DNA of 64,000 nucleotides from Zoogloeaceae bacterium. Its GTDB lineage: Bacteria; Pseudomonadota; Gammaproteobacteria; Burkholderiales; Rhodocyclaceae. Below are positions 25,235 to 33,913 of this stretch, in pieces. Where the stretch lies: the NCBI GenBank assembly GCA_024235595.1, contig JACKMC010000001.1:434001-498000 (forward strand), read 5' to 3'. Numbering within the stretch: position 1 is the first letter of the stretch; the number at the start of each line of letters is the position of its first letter. A program made the position numbers and the translations under genes. The notes under the pieces are model-generated. The model saw only the letters and a program-made list of their open reading frames with translations. It was not told the origin of the DNA and did not search any database.

Positions 25235-25663
25235 TCAGGTATCCAGTTCGAGCTCGACGGCGACGAGTTCGCCGCGGGCGAGTTCGATGTGCCGAATGGT
25301 GGTGCGGCCCGCCGCCTTGACCAGCAGCGTGCAGCGCCCCTCGGGCAATGCGCTGAAGCTGCAACGGCCGTGCACCGCACTTTGCAGCAACTTGTGGCCA
25401 TGCGTGTCGAGCAGCCGCAACTGGGCGGCCGGATCGGGCACGCCGCGCCATAGCGGGACCACCGTCAGGCTGGCAGTGCGGGTTTGGCCGTCGGCCTGTT
25501 GCGGCTGGTGGTCACCACGCCGCGCGGCGCTCACATTGAGCGTAGGCTCGGGCATCTCGTCGTCCGCGAATACCGGGATACTGTCCGCTCCGAGCGCGAA
25601 GGCGATCGCCGCGGCACGCAGGAAGTTGCGCAGCACGGGGTCGCGAGGTCGTTCAAGAGTCAT
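25235..25663 (-). CDS. Small exported protein, paralogue of the product at 22885
   Basis: The 142-residue protein has a likely signal sequence (hydrophobic AAAIAFALGADSIPVFA) and a C-terminal region with VHGRCSFSALPEGRCTLLVK and a following GRTTIRHIELARGE. It lines up with the protein at 22885-23325 (H-G-x-C, L-P-x-G, K-A-x-x-R-T). It immediately precedes the SbmA-like transporter gene. It may bind the transported molecule or act as an envelope partner; this is inferred only from position. Confidence 0.7.
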   Translation of the reverse strand: MTLERPRDPVLRNFLRAAAIAFALGADSIPVFADDEMPEPTLNVSAARRGDHQPQQADGQTRTASLTVVPLWRGVPDPAAQLRLLDTHGHKLLQSAVHGRCSFSALPEGRCTLLVKAAGRTTIRHIELARGELVAVELELDT

Positions 25664-25721
25664 CCCATAGTGCCTCGAAAAAACCCGGCCCCGCAGTGCC
25701 TCGCGGGGCCGGAGGTGGTTT

Positions 25722-27200
25722 TCAGCCGAGTTCGATCGGTACGAAGATGCGGGCATCCTGGCGTTGCACCAGCACCGCGATGTGTTTGCCCGACTTGCCG
25801 ATCACGCTCTTGAGCTGCTCGACGCTTTCGATGGCCTTGCCATTGACCGCGAGGATCAGGTCGCCCTGCTGGATGCCGGCGCGGGCTGCGGGGCCGGCTG
25901 CATCGAGCACCAGCAATCCGCCCTTGGTGTCGGTCTGCTGCTGCTCGTCCGGGGTCAGCGGGCGAACGGCCACGCCGAGCCGGCCCTGATCCGCGGGAGT
26001 GCTGTCATTGGCGGCCGTCTGGGTGTCCTTGAGCTCACCCACGGTGACCGAGAGGTCCTGGCGGGCGCCCTTGCGCCATACCGACAGCGCGGCCTTGCTG
26101 CCCGGCTTCATGGCGGCTACCAGTGGCGGCAGGTCGCTCGAATCGTTGATGGTGTTGCCATCGACGCTGAGGATCACGTCGCCCGGCTCGAGCCCGGCCT
26201 TGGCCGCAGGGCCGTCCTTCTCGACCTGGCTCACCAGCGCGCCATTGGCCGACTTGAGGCCGAAGGACTGCGCCAGGCCCTGGTTGAGATCCTGGATCAT
26301 CACTCCCATGCGACCGCGGGTGACCTTGCCGCTGGCAAGGATCTGGTCCTTGACCTGGGCCGCGACATCGATCGGGATGGCGAAGGAGAGACCCTGGTAG
26401 CCGCCCGAACGTGAATAGATCTGCGAATTGATACCCACGACTTCCCCCTTGAGGTTGAGCAGCGGACCGCCCGAGTTGCCGGGGTTGACCGCCACGTCGG
26501 TCTGGATGAACGGCACATAGCCCTCGTCGGGCAGCGAACGGGACTTGGCCGAGATGATGCCCGCGGTGACGCTGTTCTCGAAGCCGAAGGGCGAGCCGAT
26601 GGCGAGCACCCAGTCGCCCACCCGTGCGCTGGACGGATCGCCCAGTGGCACCGTCGGCAGCCCGGTCGCGTCGATCTTCAGCACCGCCACGTCGGTGGGC
26701 TTGTCGATGCCGATCACCTTGGCGGTGAATTCGCGCTTGTCGGTGAGCTTGACCTTCACCACGTCGGCGCCCGATACCACGTGCGCATTGGTGAGAATGA
26801 CCCCGTCCGGGCTGACGATGAAACCCGAGCCCTGGCCACGCACCATCTGCTCGCCCTGCGGCATCTGCAGTTGCGGGCCGAAGCGTCGGAAGAACTGCGA
26901 GAACGGGTCGTTGGGGTCGAGGTTGCCGAAGGGGCTGACGCCGCGTGTGGAGGCCTTCACCGTGCCCTCGACGCTGATATTCACCACCGCGGGGCCATAG
27001 CGCTCGACGATCGATTCGAAGTTGGGCATCGAGATCGTCGGTGCGGCCAATGGCGCGGCGCTGCTACCGACCTGGGGGCTGACGACCGCCGGCGCGGCAT
27101 GGGCCGAGGAGACCGAGTGACGGGCGAATTCGTAGCCGCCACCGACGGCCAGCGCGACGGCCAGCGCGGCCGAGGAGAGCTTGAGCGCAGTTGTGTTCAT
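25722..27200 (-). CDS. htrA: Periplasmic serine protease HtrA/DegP family
   Basis: The 492-residue protein has an N-terminal export signal (residues 1-36), a trypsin-like domain with the triad H140 (LTNAHVV), D170 (PTDVAVLK) and S243 (GNSGGPLL), and two PDZ domains (about 290-380 and 400-490). It degrades or refolds damaged envelope proteins. It is preceded by a CTTAAG-type response-regulator box at 27266-27282 and stands next to a QseBC/PmrAB-like two-component system on the same strand, suggesting control by that system. Confidence 0.94.
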   Translation of the reverse strand: MNTTALKLSSAALAVALAVGGGYEFARHSVSSAHAAPAVVSPQVGSSAAPLAAPTISMPNFESIVERYGPAVVNISVEGTVKASTRGVSPFGNLDPNDPFSQFFRRFGPQLQMPQGEQMVRGQGSGFIVSPDGVILTNAHVVSGADVVKVKLTDKREFTAKVIGIDKPTDVAVLKIDATGLPTVPLGDPSSARVGDWVLAIGSPFGFENSVTAGIISAKSRSLPDEGYVPFIQTDVAVNPGNSGGPLLNLKGEVVGINSQIYSRSGGYQGLSFAIPIDVAAQVKDQILASGKVTRGRMGVMIQDLNQGLAQSFGLKSANGALVSQVEKDGPAAKAGLEPGDVILSVDGNTINDSSDLPPLVAAMKPGSKAALSVWRKGARQDLSVTVGELKDTQTAANDSTPADQGRLGVAVRPLTPDEQQQTDTKGGLLVLDAAGPAARAGIQQGDLILAVNGKAIESVEQLKSVIGKSGKHIAVLVQRQDARIFVPIELG

Positions 27201-27265
27201 GTGTGACTCCTTGCTTGTAAAGCTGCGAGGGCTTCTCGCGATGGAGTCACTTTAGGCGGGCGCGA

Positions 27266-27282
27266 CTTAAAGCTGACTTAAG
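27266..27282 (-). promoter_or_regulatory. PmrA/QseB-type operator in front of htrA
   Basis: On the minus strand the site reads CTTAAG, TCAGC, TTTAAG, which fits the known (C/T)TTAAG-N5-(C/T)TTAAG box of PmrA and QseB regulators. A TAAAGT -10-like box follows after 11 bases, the spacing expected when such a box replaces the -35 element. It lies 66 bases upstream of the htrA start and near the matching two-component genes. Confidence 0.65.
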
Positions 27283-27290
27283 GTGGATCT

Positions 27291-27381
27291 GGTGAGGGGT
27301 GAGGGGTGAGGGGTGAGGGGTGAGGGGTGAGGGGTGAGGGGTGAGGGGTGAGGGGTGAGGGGTGAGGGGTGAGGGGTGAGG
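27291..27381. repeat. Thirteen tandem copies of GGTGAGG
   Basis: Thirteen exact heptamers cover 91 bases between the htrA operator and the kinase gene. On the plus strand this gives runs of four G separated by TGA, a strong G-quadruplex pattern. An inverted partial copy, CCTCACCCCTCACCCC (27406-27421), follows after a 24-base spacer. The array end can therefore fold into a hairpin with it, and that copy forms the last codons and stop of the kinase gene. Copy number is likely to vary between strains. Confidence 0.95.
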
Positions 27382-27407
27382 GGGCTGCGCCTTTCCGCTT
27401 CTACGCC

Positions 27408-28733
27408 TCACCCCTCACCCCGACTCCTCTCCGTCCTGAAGCCGACCCGCACCCGCAGTCCGCCGCAGTCCGAAGCGTCGAGCTGCAGTTCGGCGCCGTG
27501 GCGGTCGGCGATGGCCTTGACGATGGCGAGGCCGAGGCCGCTGCCGGGCTGCTCCTGGCCAGGGTGGCGGTAGAAGCGGTCCAGCACCCGTTCGCGCTCG
27601 GTCGGCGCGATGCCCGGGCCGGTGTCGCTGACCTCCAGCCAGGCACGTCCCCCGGCTTCGCGTACCGCGATGTCGACCCGGCCGTCCGGCGGGGTGTAGC
27701 GGATGGCATTGTCGATGAGGTTGCCGAGCAGGGTGCGCAGTGCCGCGGGGTCGGCCTGCACCGTGATTCCGTCGTCGAGCGCGGTGGCGCCGAGATCGAT
27801 CCTCCCGGCATCCGCCATCGGGGCATGCTCGGCCATCACGCTGCGCGTCACATCGGCCAGCGATACGGTCTCGCGCGCCTGGCGCGTGGCGCCGTCAGGC
27901 TCCTGGCGGGCCAGCGTGAGCAACTGCTGGACCAGGTGGATCGCCCGCTGCAGCCCCTGGCGCAGCTCCGCGAGCGCGGCCTTGCGCTCGGTTTCGTCGT
28001 GGGCGCGCTCGGTCAGCTGCAACTGCAACTGCAGCGCGGTGAGCGGTGTGCGCAGTTCGTGGGCGGCGTCGGCGACGAAGGCGCGCTGGGCGGCGAGCGC
28101 GTGGTCCAGCCGGCCGAGCAGGCCGTTGAGCGACTCGACCAGCGGCTGGGCCTCGGTCGGCACGTCCTTGCTGGACAGCGGTGCCATGGCCTCGGGACGG
28201 CGGCTGCGCACCGCGCCCGCGAGGCGGTCGAGCGGGCGCAGGCCACGGCCCACCAGGTACCAGATCATGAAGCCCATCAGCGGCAGGATCAGCAGCAGCG
28301 GGCTGAGCGTGCGCAGCGCCGCGCCGGCCGCCATGCCGCTGCGCACCCGCATCGGCTGGGCGACCTGGATCACCCGGTCGTGCAGCGGCACCGAGAAGAC
28401 CCGCCAGCTTCCTTCGCTGGTCGCAACGGTGGTGTAGCCGAATTGCGCCCGGTCCGGCAGCACGGTGTGCGGATGCGAGAGGTAGAGGCGCAGGCCGTGG
28501 CCATCCCAGATCTGGATCACGATGTCGAACGCTTCCTCGGGGGCGACGATCGGTGCGCTGGGCTGGCCGAAGCTCTGGTCGCGCAGCGACAGCGCGAACT
28601 GGCGCAGGTGATAGTCCATGACTTCGTCGATCTCGACCCGCGCCATGCCGTAGGTGGCGATTCCGCCGACGAGAAAGACCGCCACGATGGCGCCGAGCAG
28701 GCTGACCAGCAGTTCTCGCCGCAGTGATTTCAT
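27408..28733 (-). CDS. Two-component sensor histidine kinase (QseC/PmrB-like)
   Basis: The 441-residue protein has two membrane segments (about residues 8-30 and 150-170) around a periplasmic sensor region, then HAMP. The HisKA box is VADAAHELRTPLTALQLQL with the phosphorylated histidine. The ATPase domain has NLIDNAIRYTP, DTGPGIAP and GSGLGLAIVK. The start overlaps the regulator stop by four bases. The final residues and stop come from an inverted GGTGAGG copy, so the C-terminus is probably variable. Confidence 0.92.
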   Translation of the reverse strand: MKSLRRELLVSLLGAIVAVFLVGGIATYGMARVEIDEVMDYHLRQFALSLRDQSFGQPSAPIVAPEEAFDIVIQIWDGHGLRLYLSHPHTVLPDRAQFGYTTVATSEGSWRVFSVPLHDRVIQVAQPMRVRSGMAAGAALRTLSPLLLILPLMGFMIWYLVGRGLRPLDRLAGAVRSRRPEAMAPLSSKDVPTEAQPLVESLNGLLGRLDHALAAQRAFVADAAHELRTPLTALQLQLQLTERAHDETERKAALAELRQGLQRAIHLVQQLLTLARQEPDGATRQARETVSLADVTRSVMAEHAPMADAGRIDLGATALDDGITVQADPAALRTLLGNLIDNAIRYTPPDGRVDIAVREAGGRAWLEVSDTGPGIAPTERERVLDRFYRHPGQEQPGSGLGLAIVKAIADRHGAELQLDASDCGGLRVRVGFRTERSRGEG

Positions 28734-29392
28734 GGCGCCTCGGGGACGTAGTAGCCAACGCCCCGCAGGTTGCGCACCCACTCGGCGCCGAGTTTGCGCC
28801 GCAGCGCATGGATGTGGACTTCCACCGCATTGCTCTCGACTTCCTCGCCCCAGCCGTAGAGCCGCTCTTCGAGCTGGGACCGCGAGAGCGGCCGGCCGCC
28901 CGCGTCCATGAGGGTCTGCAGCAGCGCGAATTCGCGTGCCGAGAGTCGTATCGGCGTGCCATCGAGGCTGACCATGTGGGCGGCCGGGTCGAGTACCAGC
29001 CGGCCGCGGGTGATCAGTGGCTCGGCCTGGGCCCGCTGGCGGCGGGCCAGGGCCCGTACTCGCGCCGCGAGTTCGTCGAGATCGAAGGGCTTGACCAGGT
29101 AGTCGTCGGCGCCGGCATCGAGGCCGCGCACCCGGTCGCTGACGGCGTCGCGGGCGGTGAGGACCAGCACCGGGAGTGGATTCTTGCCGGCTCGCAGGCG
29201 GGCGAGCACCTCGATGCCGTCGCGGCGCGGCAGGCCGAGGTCGAGCAACATCAGTTCGAAGGGGTTGTCACGCAGCGCCAGTTCCGCGGCGATGCCGTCG
29301 CGTACCCAGTCCACCACGTGACCGTCCTGGCGCAGGCCACGCTGCACACTCGCACCGATCATCGGGTCATCCTCGACCAGCAGGATCCTCAT
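28730..29392 (-). CDS. OmpR-family response regulator (QseB/PmrA-like)
   Basis: The 220-residue protein has a receiver domain (MRILLVEDDPMIG, phospho-acceptor in LMLLDLGLPRRDG, KPFDLDEL) and a C-terminal winged helix (RLSAREFALLQTLMDAGGRP, then SNAVEVHIHALRRKLG). It should bind direct repeats of the CTTAAG type, such as the one found in front of htrA at 27266. It is translationally coupled to the kinase downstream. Confidence 0.93.
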   Translation of the reverse strand: MRILLVEDDPMIGASVQRGLRQDGHVVDWVRDGIAAELALRDNPFELMLLDLGLPRRDGIEVLARLRAGKNPLPVLVLTARDAVSDRVRGLDAGADDYLVKPFDLDELAARVRALARRQRAQAEPLITRGRLVLDPAAHMVSLDGTPIRLSAREFALLQTLMDAGGRPLSRSQLEERLYGWGEEVESNAVEVHIHALRRKLGAEWVRNLRGVGYYVPEAP

Positions 29393-29420
29393 GCCGGGTA
29401 TGGCGCACGCACCGGCTGCC

Positions 29421-29744
29421 TCACACGCCCCAGGTGACCGGCACCTTGTCGCGCAGCGAGTACTCCATGAGTTCGATCAGCGGAACCGCCCGCTGCGCAA
29501 GGCTGATCAACTGCACACCCGTCCTGGGGTCGACATCGGGATTCGCCCCGTCCTGCTCTGCCTGGCGGGCCTTGTCTTCCTGCACCGCGGCCTTGAGTTT
29601 CCCGATCGCGGCCGGCAACTGTTCCACGGTGACGATTCCTTTGGCATCATTCCTGTCCTTGCCGATGATCTCGAGCATTTCCTTGCCGTTCTTTTCGAAC
29701 ATGATGACATCGCCACTGGCGGGGGACTTGAAGATGATCAGCAT
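29421..29744 (-). CDS. DUF1840 domain protein
   Basis: The 107-residue cytoplasmic protein begins MLIIFKSPASGDVIMFEKNG and ends IELMEYSLRDKVPVTWGV. This matches my recollection of DUF1840, a small betaproteobacterial family of unknown function. It is a single gene upstream of the response regulator on the same strand. Confidence 0.8.
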   Translation of the reverse strand: MLIIFKSPASGDVIMFEKNGKEMLEIIGKDRNDAKGIVTVEQLPAAIGKLKAAVQEDKARQAEQDGANPDVDPRTGVQLISLAQRAVPLIELMEYSLRDKVPVTWGV

Positions 29745-29905
29745 GGAGGCGCTCCGCAATTGAATGGTGACGCTGCAATTGTAGCCGCATGTGCGGCTAT
29801 GCATGCGCGGGCTGCCGGCCGTGCAAGTGGCACTTTTTGATGTAACGTGGCGAGCATGGCATGGTGCCGCTGGGCGCGAGCGTGCCGCGGTGAACGAGAG
29901 CGAGG

Positions 29906-30682
29906 ATGCAACCCGATTCCGAAGACCTGTTTCTGTACGACGTGAGAAACCTGCCGACCAGCCTGCGCGTCGCCTTCGCGCTGCGCCAGTTGCTGGAGGA
30001 TCCGGACACCGATCTGGCGCAGGTCGAGGATCTGCTGAGTGCCGAACCGGTGCTTGCCTCGGCACTCATACGGGCGGCAAACGCGGCCACCTATGGATCG
30101 CCGATGCTGCATCCGTCGGTGCGCACCGCAATCCAGAAACTGGGCTTCTCGGCGGCGCGAGTGCTGGCGATCGCGCTCGCGGTGCAGCAGATCCAGCGCG
30201 GCATCCCGAATCCCAGCGCGCGCTTGATGGCCGAAGAGCTGTGGGAATTCACTTTCGAAGTGGCCTGCCTGTGCGAGGCCGTGGCGACCACCGACCGCTC
30301 CGCCACGCCCGAATTGTCGATGCTGCATGGCCTTACTCACAGCCTGCCCCAGTTCGCCTTCCTCGCCGGACTCAGGAACTCACGCACCGTGCGCTTCAGC
30401 CGCGAGCAGATACTCGAGCTGGCCGGGCGCTCTCACCTGCCGAGCCTCTACCGGATCCTCACCGACCTTGGTCTCGAAGAGCTGGCGCATCCGGCCGAAG
30501 CCGACCAGGTACGACTCGACCTCGCCAGGACCGCGACCCGGATGCGTTCTCCATTCGCTGGCGGCGAGGAGATTCATTTCGATGCCTCCCTGCTGGGGCC
30601 GGTCGAGTGGTTCGAAAGGGCCCAGCGTCGGGTCGACGAACTCAAGCTGCTGCTCCACACCGCCGCCTCATCGCGTTACTGA
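29906..30682 (+). CDS. HDOD domain protein
   Basis: The 258-residue protein has an HDOD core: LPTSLRVAFALRQLLEDPDT at the start, then EPVLASALIRAANAATYGSP and VRTAIQKLGFSAARVLAIAL. HDOD proteins resemble HD phosphohydrolases without their metal residues and act in signalling. It is divergent from the DUF1840 gene and has no other signalling domain attached. The partner is unknown. Confidence 0.8.
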   Translation: MQPDSEDLFLYDVRNLPTSLRVAFALRQLLEDPDTDLAQVEDLLSAEPVLASALIRAANAATYGSPMLHPSVRTAIQKLGFSAARVLAIALAVQQIQRGIPNPSARLMAEELWEFTFEVACLCEAVATTDRSATPELSMLHGLTHSLPQFAFLAGLRNSRTVRFSREQILELAGRSHLPSLYRILTDLGLEELAHPAEADQVRLDLARTATRMRSPFAGGEEIHFDASLLGPVEWFERAQRRVDELKLLLHTAASSRY

Positions 30683-30710
30683 CCGGCCAGCGCCGCGCCG
30701 CCGATGACTG

Positions 30711-31013
30711 TCAGCGCGGTGGGTCGTTGCGGTGTTCGCCTTCGCTGATCACTTCGCCCTCGAGCACCAGGCCACCGGGTGGGTTGTCGCGCATCTGCTT
30801 GCGCAGATCGCGGGTCTTCCACCACAGATAGCCCCAGATCACGGCGCCCGCGGTCAGCACCACCGCGAAGAGCAGCACCGAGAACATCAGCGCGAGGCCG
30901 AATACGCCGACGGTCGCCAGCGCAGTGAAGAACTTGCGTAAAGGGCTCATGGGCGCGGCGGTGCCTCGGGCGAAGTTCTGGAAGAACCTGATTCTTTCGG
31001 GATCGATGGGCAT
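30711..31013 (-). CDS. Small membrane protein of unknown function
   Basis: The 100-residue product has a soluble start (MPIDPERIRFFQNFARG), one long hydrophobic region (about residues 30-65, possibly two helices) and a polar tail. A start at 30950 (MSPLRKFF) is the alternative, but the upstream ATG at 31013 has AGGAT before it. It resembles small uncharacterised betaproteobacterial membrane proteins. Confidence 0.6.
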   Translation of the reverse strand: MPIDPERIRFFQNFARGTAAPMSPLRKFFTALATVGVFGLALMFSVLLFAVVLTAGAVIWGYLWWKTRDLRKQMRDNPPGGLVLEGEVISEGEHRNDPPR

Positions 31014-31195
31014 TTCACATCCTGGTCTGCGCCCCCGTCGATGCCGGGGGCTGGGTTTGGCGCCGCATCGCAATGGCAGGCAGCGCAGCGCGGATTGTTG
31101 CGCACAGACAGTTCCGACATCGTCGGGCGCCCTTGATTCCCCTGCCGTCGGCTCGCGGCGAGATTTGGCATCGCGGGTGGCGAAGGGGGCGTGGC

Positions 31196-31240
31196 GAAAA
31201 AGCGCAACGGCCACCCCGCGCCGAAGCACGGAATGGCCGT
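31196..31240 (-). terminator. Predicted terminator downstream of icd
   Basis: Read on the minus strand, ACGGCCA and TGGCCGT form a perfect seven-base stem over a GC-rich inner loop, followed by TGCGCTTTTTCG. It lies about 20 bases after the icd stop codon and fits an intrinsic terminator. Confidence 0.6.
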
Positions 31241-31259
31241 CGGTTGCCCTGCGCGGCGG

Positions 31260-33497
31260 TCAGCTGCGTGCGGCGGCGAGGATCTGGTTCAAGGTGGCGC
31301 TCGGCCGCATCACTGCCTTGCACTTGTCGGAATCGGCCTTGTAGTAGCCGCCGATATCCACCGGCTGGCCCTGTACTGCCTTGAGCTCGGCGACGATGGT
31401 CTCCTCATTGGCGGCAAGGTCCTGGGCCAGCTTGGCGAAGCTCGCTGCCAGCTCGGCATCTTCCGTCTGCGATGCCAGCTCCTGTGCCCAGTACATCGCG
31501 AGGTAGAACTGCGAGCCGCGGTTGTCCAGCTCGCCGGTCCTCGGCGAGGGCGACTTGTTGCTGTCGAGCAGCTTGCCGGTCGCGGCGTCCAGGGTCTTGG
31601 CCAGCAGTTTGGCGCGGGCATTCTTTTCCTTGATGCCGAGCTCTTCCAGCGACACCGCCAAGGCCAGGAACTCACCCAGTGAATCCCAACGCAGGTGGTT
31701 TTCCTGGGTCAGCTGCTGCACATGCTTGGGCGCCGAACCGCCGGCGCCGGTCTCGTACATGCCGCCACCGTTCATGAGCGGCACGATGGACAGCATCTTG
31801 GCCGAGGTGCCCAGCTCCATGATCGGGAACAGGTCGGTGAGGTAGTCGCGCAGGATGTTGCCGGTCACCGAGATGGTATCGAGGCCGCGCGCGACCCGCT
31901 CGAGCGTGTAGCGCATGGCACGCACCTGCGACATGTGCTGGATGTCGAGGCCGGTGGTGTCGTGTTCCTTGAGGTACTTCTCGACCTTCTTGATGAGCTC
32001 GTTCTCGTGCGGACGATAGGGGTCGAGCCAGAAGATCGCCGGCATGCCCGAGTTGCGGGCGCGGGTTACGGCGAGCTTGACCCAGTCGCGGATCGGCGCG
32101 TCCTTGACCTGGCACATGCGCCAGATATCGCCTTCCTCGACGTTCTGCGACAGCAGCACTTCGCCGGTGGCGATATCGACGATGTTGGCGGTCCCTGCCT
32201 CGGTGATCTCGAATGTCTTGTCGTGCGAGCCGTATTCCTCGGCCTGCTGGGCCATGAGGCCGACGTTCGGGACGGTACCCATGGTCCTGGGGTCGAAGTT
32301 GCCGTGCCATTTGCAGAAGTTGATCATCTCCTGGTAGATCCGGGCGAAGGTCGATTCCGGCATTACGCACTTGCTGTCGTACTGCTTGCCGTCAGCGCCC
32401 CACATCTTGCCGCCCTGACGGATCATTGCCGGCATCGAGGCGTCGACGATGATGTCGTTCGGGGAATGGAAGTTGGTGATGCCCTTGGCGGAGTCGACCA
32501 TCGCAAGGCGCGGACGGTGTTCCTGGCAGGCGTGCAGGTCGCGAATGATTTCGTCATGCTGGGATTCGGGCAGGCTCTTGATCTTCTCGTAGAGGTCGAC
32601 CATGCCGTTGTTGACGTTGATGCCCAGCTCCTCGAACAGCTTGCCGTGCTTCTCGAAGGCTTCGCGGTAGTAGATCTTGACGCAATGGCCGAAGACGATG
32701 GGGTGCGAGACCTTCATCATCGTCGCCTTGACGTGCAGGGAGAAGAGGATGCCGGATTCGCGCGCGTCTTCGAGCTGCTTCTCGTAGAACTCGCACAGCG
32801 CCTTCTTGCTCATGTACATCGAATCGATGATCTCGCCGTCCAGCAACGAGATCTTCGGCTTGAGGACGGTGGTCTTGCCACCCTTGCCGACCAGCTCCAT
32901 GCGCACGTCGCGTGCCTTGTCGAGCGTCATGGACTTTTCGCCATGATAGAAATCGCCGTATTCCATGTGCGAGACGTGAGTCTGCGACCACTGCTTCCAC
33001 TCGCCCATGGAGTGCGGATGCTTGCGCGCATAGTTCTTGACCGCCATCGGCGCACGACGGTCGGAGTTGCCTTCGCGAAGCACCGGGTTCACCGCCGAAC
33101 CGAGACACTTGCCGAAACGTGCCTTGAGCGCCTTTTCTTCGTCGGTGGTGGCGTTCTCGGGGTAGTCGGGGATCTTGTAGCCCTTTTCCTGCAATTCCTT
33201 GACGCAGGCCTTCAGCTGCGCCACCGAGGCGCTGATGTTCGGTAGCTTGACGATGTTGGTTTCCGGCAGCAGCGTGCGGCGGCCGAGGTCTGCCAGGGTG
33301 TTCGGCACTTTCTGTTCGTCGCTGAGGTAGTCGGAAAATTCGGACAGCACCCGCGCGGAAACCGAGATGTCGGCCTTTTCGATCACCACCCCGGCGGGCC
33401 CGGTGAAGGTCCGGATGATCGGCAGGAATGCGCAGGTCGCCAGCAGCGGCGCCTCATCGGTGAGCGTATAGATGATTCTGGACTTCTTGTCAGACAT
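31260..33497 (-). CDS. icd: Monomeric NADP-dependent isocitrate dehydrogenase
   Basis: The 745-residue protein belongs to the monomeric (IDH2-type) class, shown by its length and by blocks such as IIYTLTDEAPLLATCAFLPI, VLREGNSDRRAP and NPHDP-free helical core segments like FSLHVKATMMKVSHPIVFGH. It converts isocitrate to 2-oxoglutarate in the TCA cycle with NADP. The start was set at MSDKKSRIIYTL, with a promoter about 95 bases upstream and a terminator after the stop. It is a stand-alone gene. Confidence 0.95.
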   Translation of the reverse strand: MSDKKSRIIYTLTDEAPLLATCAFLPIIRTFTGPAGVVIEKADISVSARVLSEFSDYLSDEQKVPNTLADLGRRTLLPETNIVKLPNISASVAQLKACVKELQEKGYKIPDYPENATTDEEKALKARFGKCLGSAVNPVLREGNSDRRAPMAVKNYARKHPHSMGEWKQWSQTHVSHMEYGDFYHGEKSMTLDKARDVRMELVGKGGKTTVLKPKISLLDGEIIDSMYMSKKALCEFYEKQLEDARESGILFSLHVKATMMKVSHPIVFGHCVKIYYREAFEKHGKLFEELGINVNNGMVDLYEKIKSLPESQHDEIIRDLHACQEHRPRLAMVDSAKGITNFHSPNDIIVDASMPAMIRQGGKMWGADGKQYDSKCVMPESTFARIYQEMINFCKWHGNFDPRTMGTVPNVGLMAQQAEEYGSHDKTFEITEAGTANIVDIATGEVLLSQNVEEGDIWRMCQVKDAPIRDWVKLAVTRARNSGMPAIFWLDPYRPHENELIKKVEKYLKEHDTTGLDIQHMSQVRAMRYTLERVARGLDTISVTGNILRDYLTDLFPIMELGTSAKMLSIVPLMNGGGMYETGAGGSAPKHVQQLTQENHLRWDSLGEFLALAVSLEELGIKEKNARAKLLAKTLDAATGKLLDSNKSPSPRTGELDNRGSQFYLAMYWAQELASQTEDAELAASFAKLAQDLAANEETIVAELKAVQGQPVDIGGYYKADSDKCKAVMRPSATLNQILAAARS

Positions 33498-33592
33498 GTT
33501 CTTCCCCTGATTGTTATATGGCATGCCGCTTGGCGAATGCTCGAGCCGGCCGCAACTCCCCGCGCACCGGCTCTGGCGTCACACAGCCGCTA

Positions 33593-33621
33593 AGTGTAAT
33601 GAATTCTGAGTGCGAGGTCAG
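33593..33621 (-). promoter_or_regulatory. Predicted sigma70 promoter of icd
   Basis: On the minus strand CTGACC (33621-33616) and TACACT (33598-33593) are 17 bases apart, about 95 bases upstream of the icd start. Confidence 0.45.
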
Positions 33622-33670
33622 AGTCCGGCCCCCGGTTTGGGGCAAATATTCGCCGTCGCGTGTTGCCGCC

Positions 33671-33754
33671 GGGGCGATTCCGCAAACCAGGAGCGAGCCG
33701 GGCCGAGTGGCGAAAATCCGCACACTCCCCGCCCGGAGGTGGCGGAAATCCGCC
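33671..33754 (+). promoter_or_regulatory. Three related upstream activator sites for the TAXI-TRAP promoter
   Basis: Three similar dyads occur: GGGGCGATTCCGC (33671-33683), GTGGCGAAAATCCGCAC (33707-33723) and GTGGCGGAAATCCGCC (33739-33754). The third contains the perfect palindrome GGCGGA/TCCGCC around AA. They are spaced 36 and 32 bases apart and lie 80-160 bases upstream of the -24 element, the usual place for a sigma54 activator such as the DctD-like protein at 39086. Confidence 0.55.
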
Positions 33755-33830
33755 TGAAAGATCTCTCGTCGATGCTCCGCGGGATTTCTAGCCAATTGAT
33801 AGATATGGGAAAAATATCTGCGCTTGGGCT

Positions 33831-33845
33831 TGGCCCGAAGCTTGC
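33831..33845 (+). promoter_or_regulatory. Sigma54 (-24/-12) promoter of the TAXI-TRAP operon
   Basis: The sequence TGGCCCGAAGCTTGC matches the consensus TGGC-N7-TTGC, with GG and GC exactly ten bases apart. The expected start of transcription is near 33857, about 57 bases before the TAXI gene start. The operon is followed by a sensor kinase and a sigma54-dependent activator, which fits. Confidence 0.75.
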
Positions 33846-33913
33846 GTTAGGCTCCCTACGGTCGAACATGTGTGGTCCCGTTCGGCGAAAAAACCATTCG
33901 AGGAGACGTGAGC

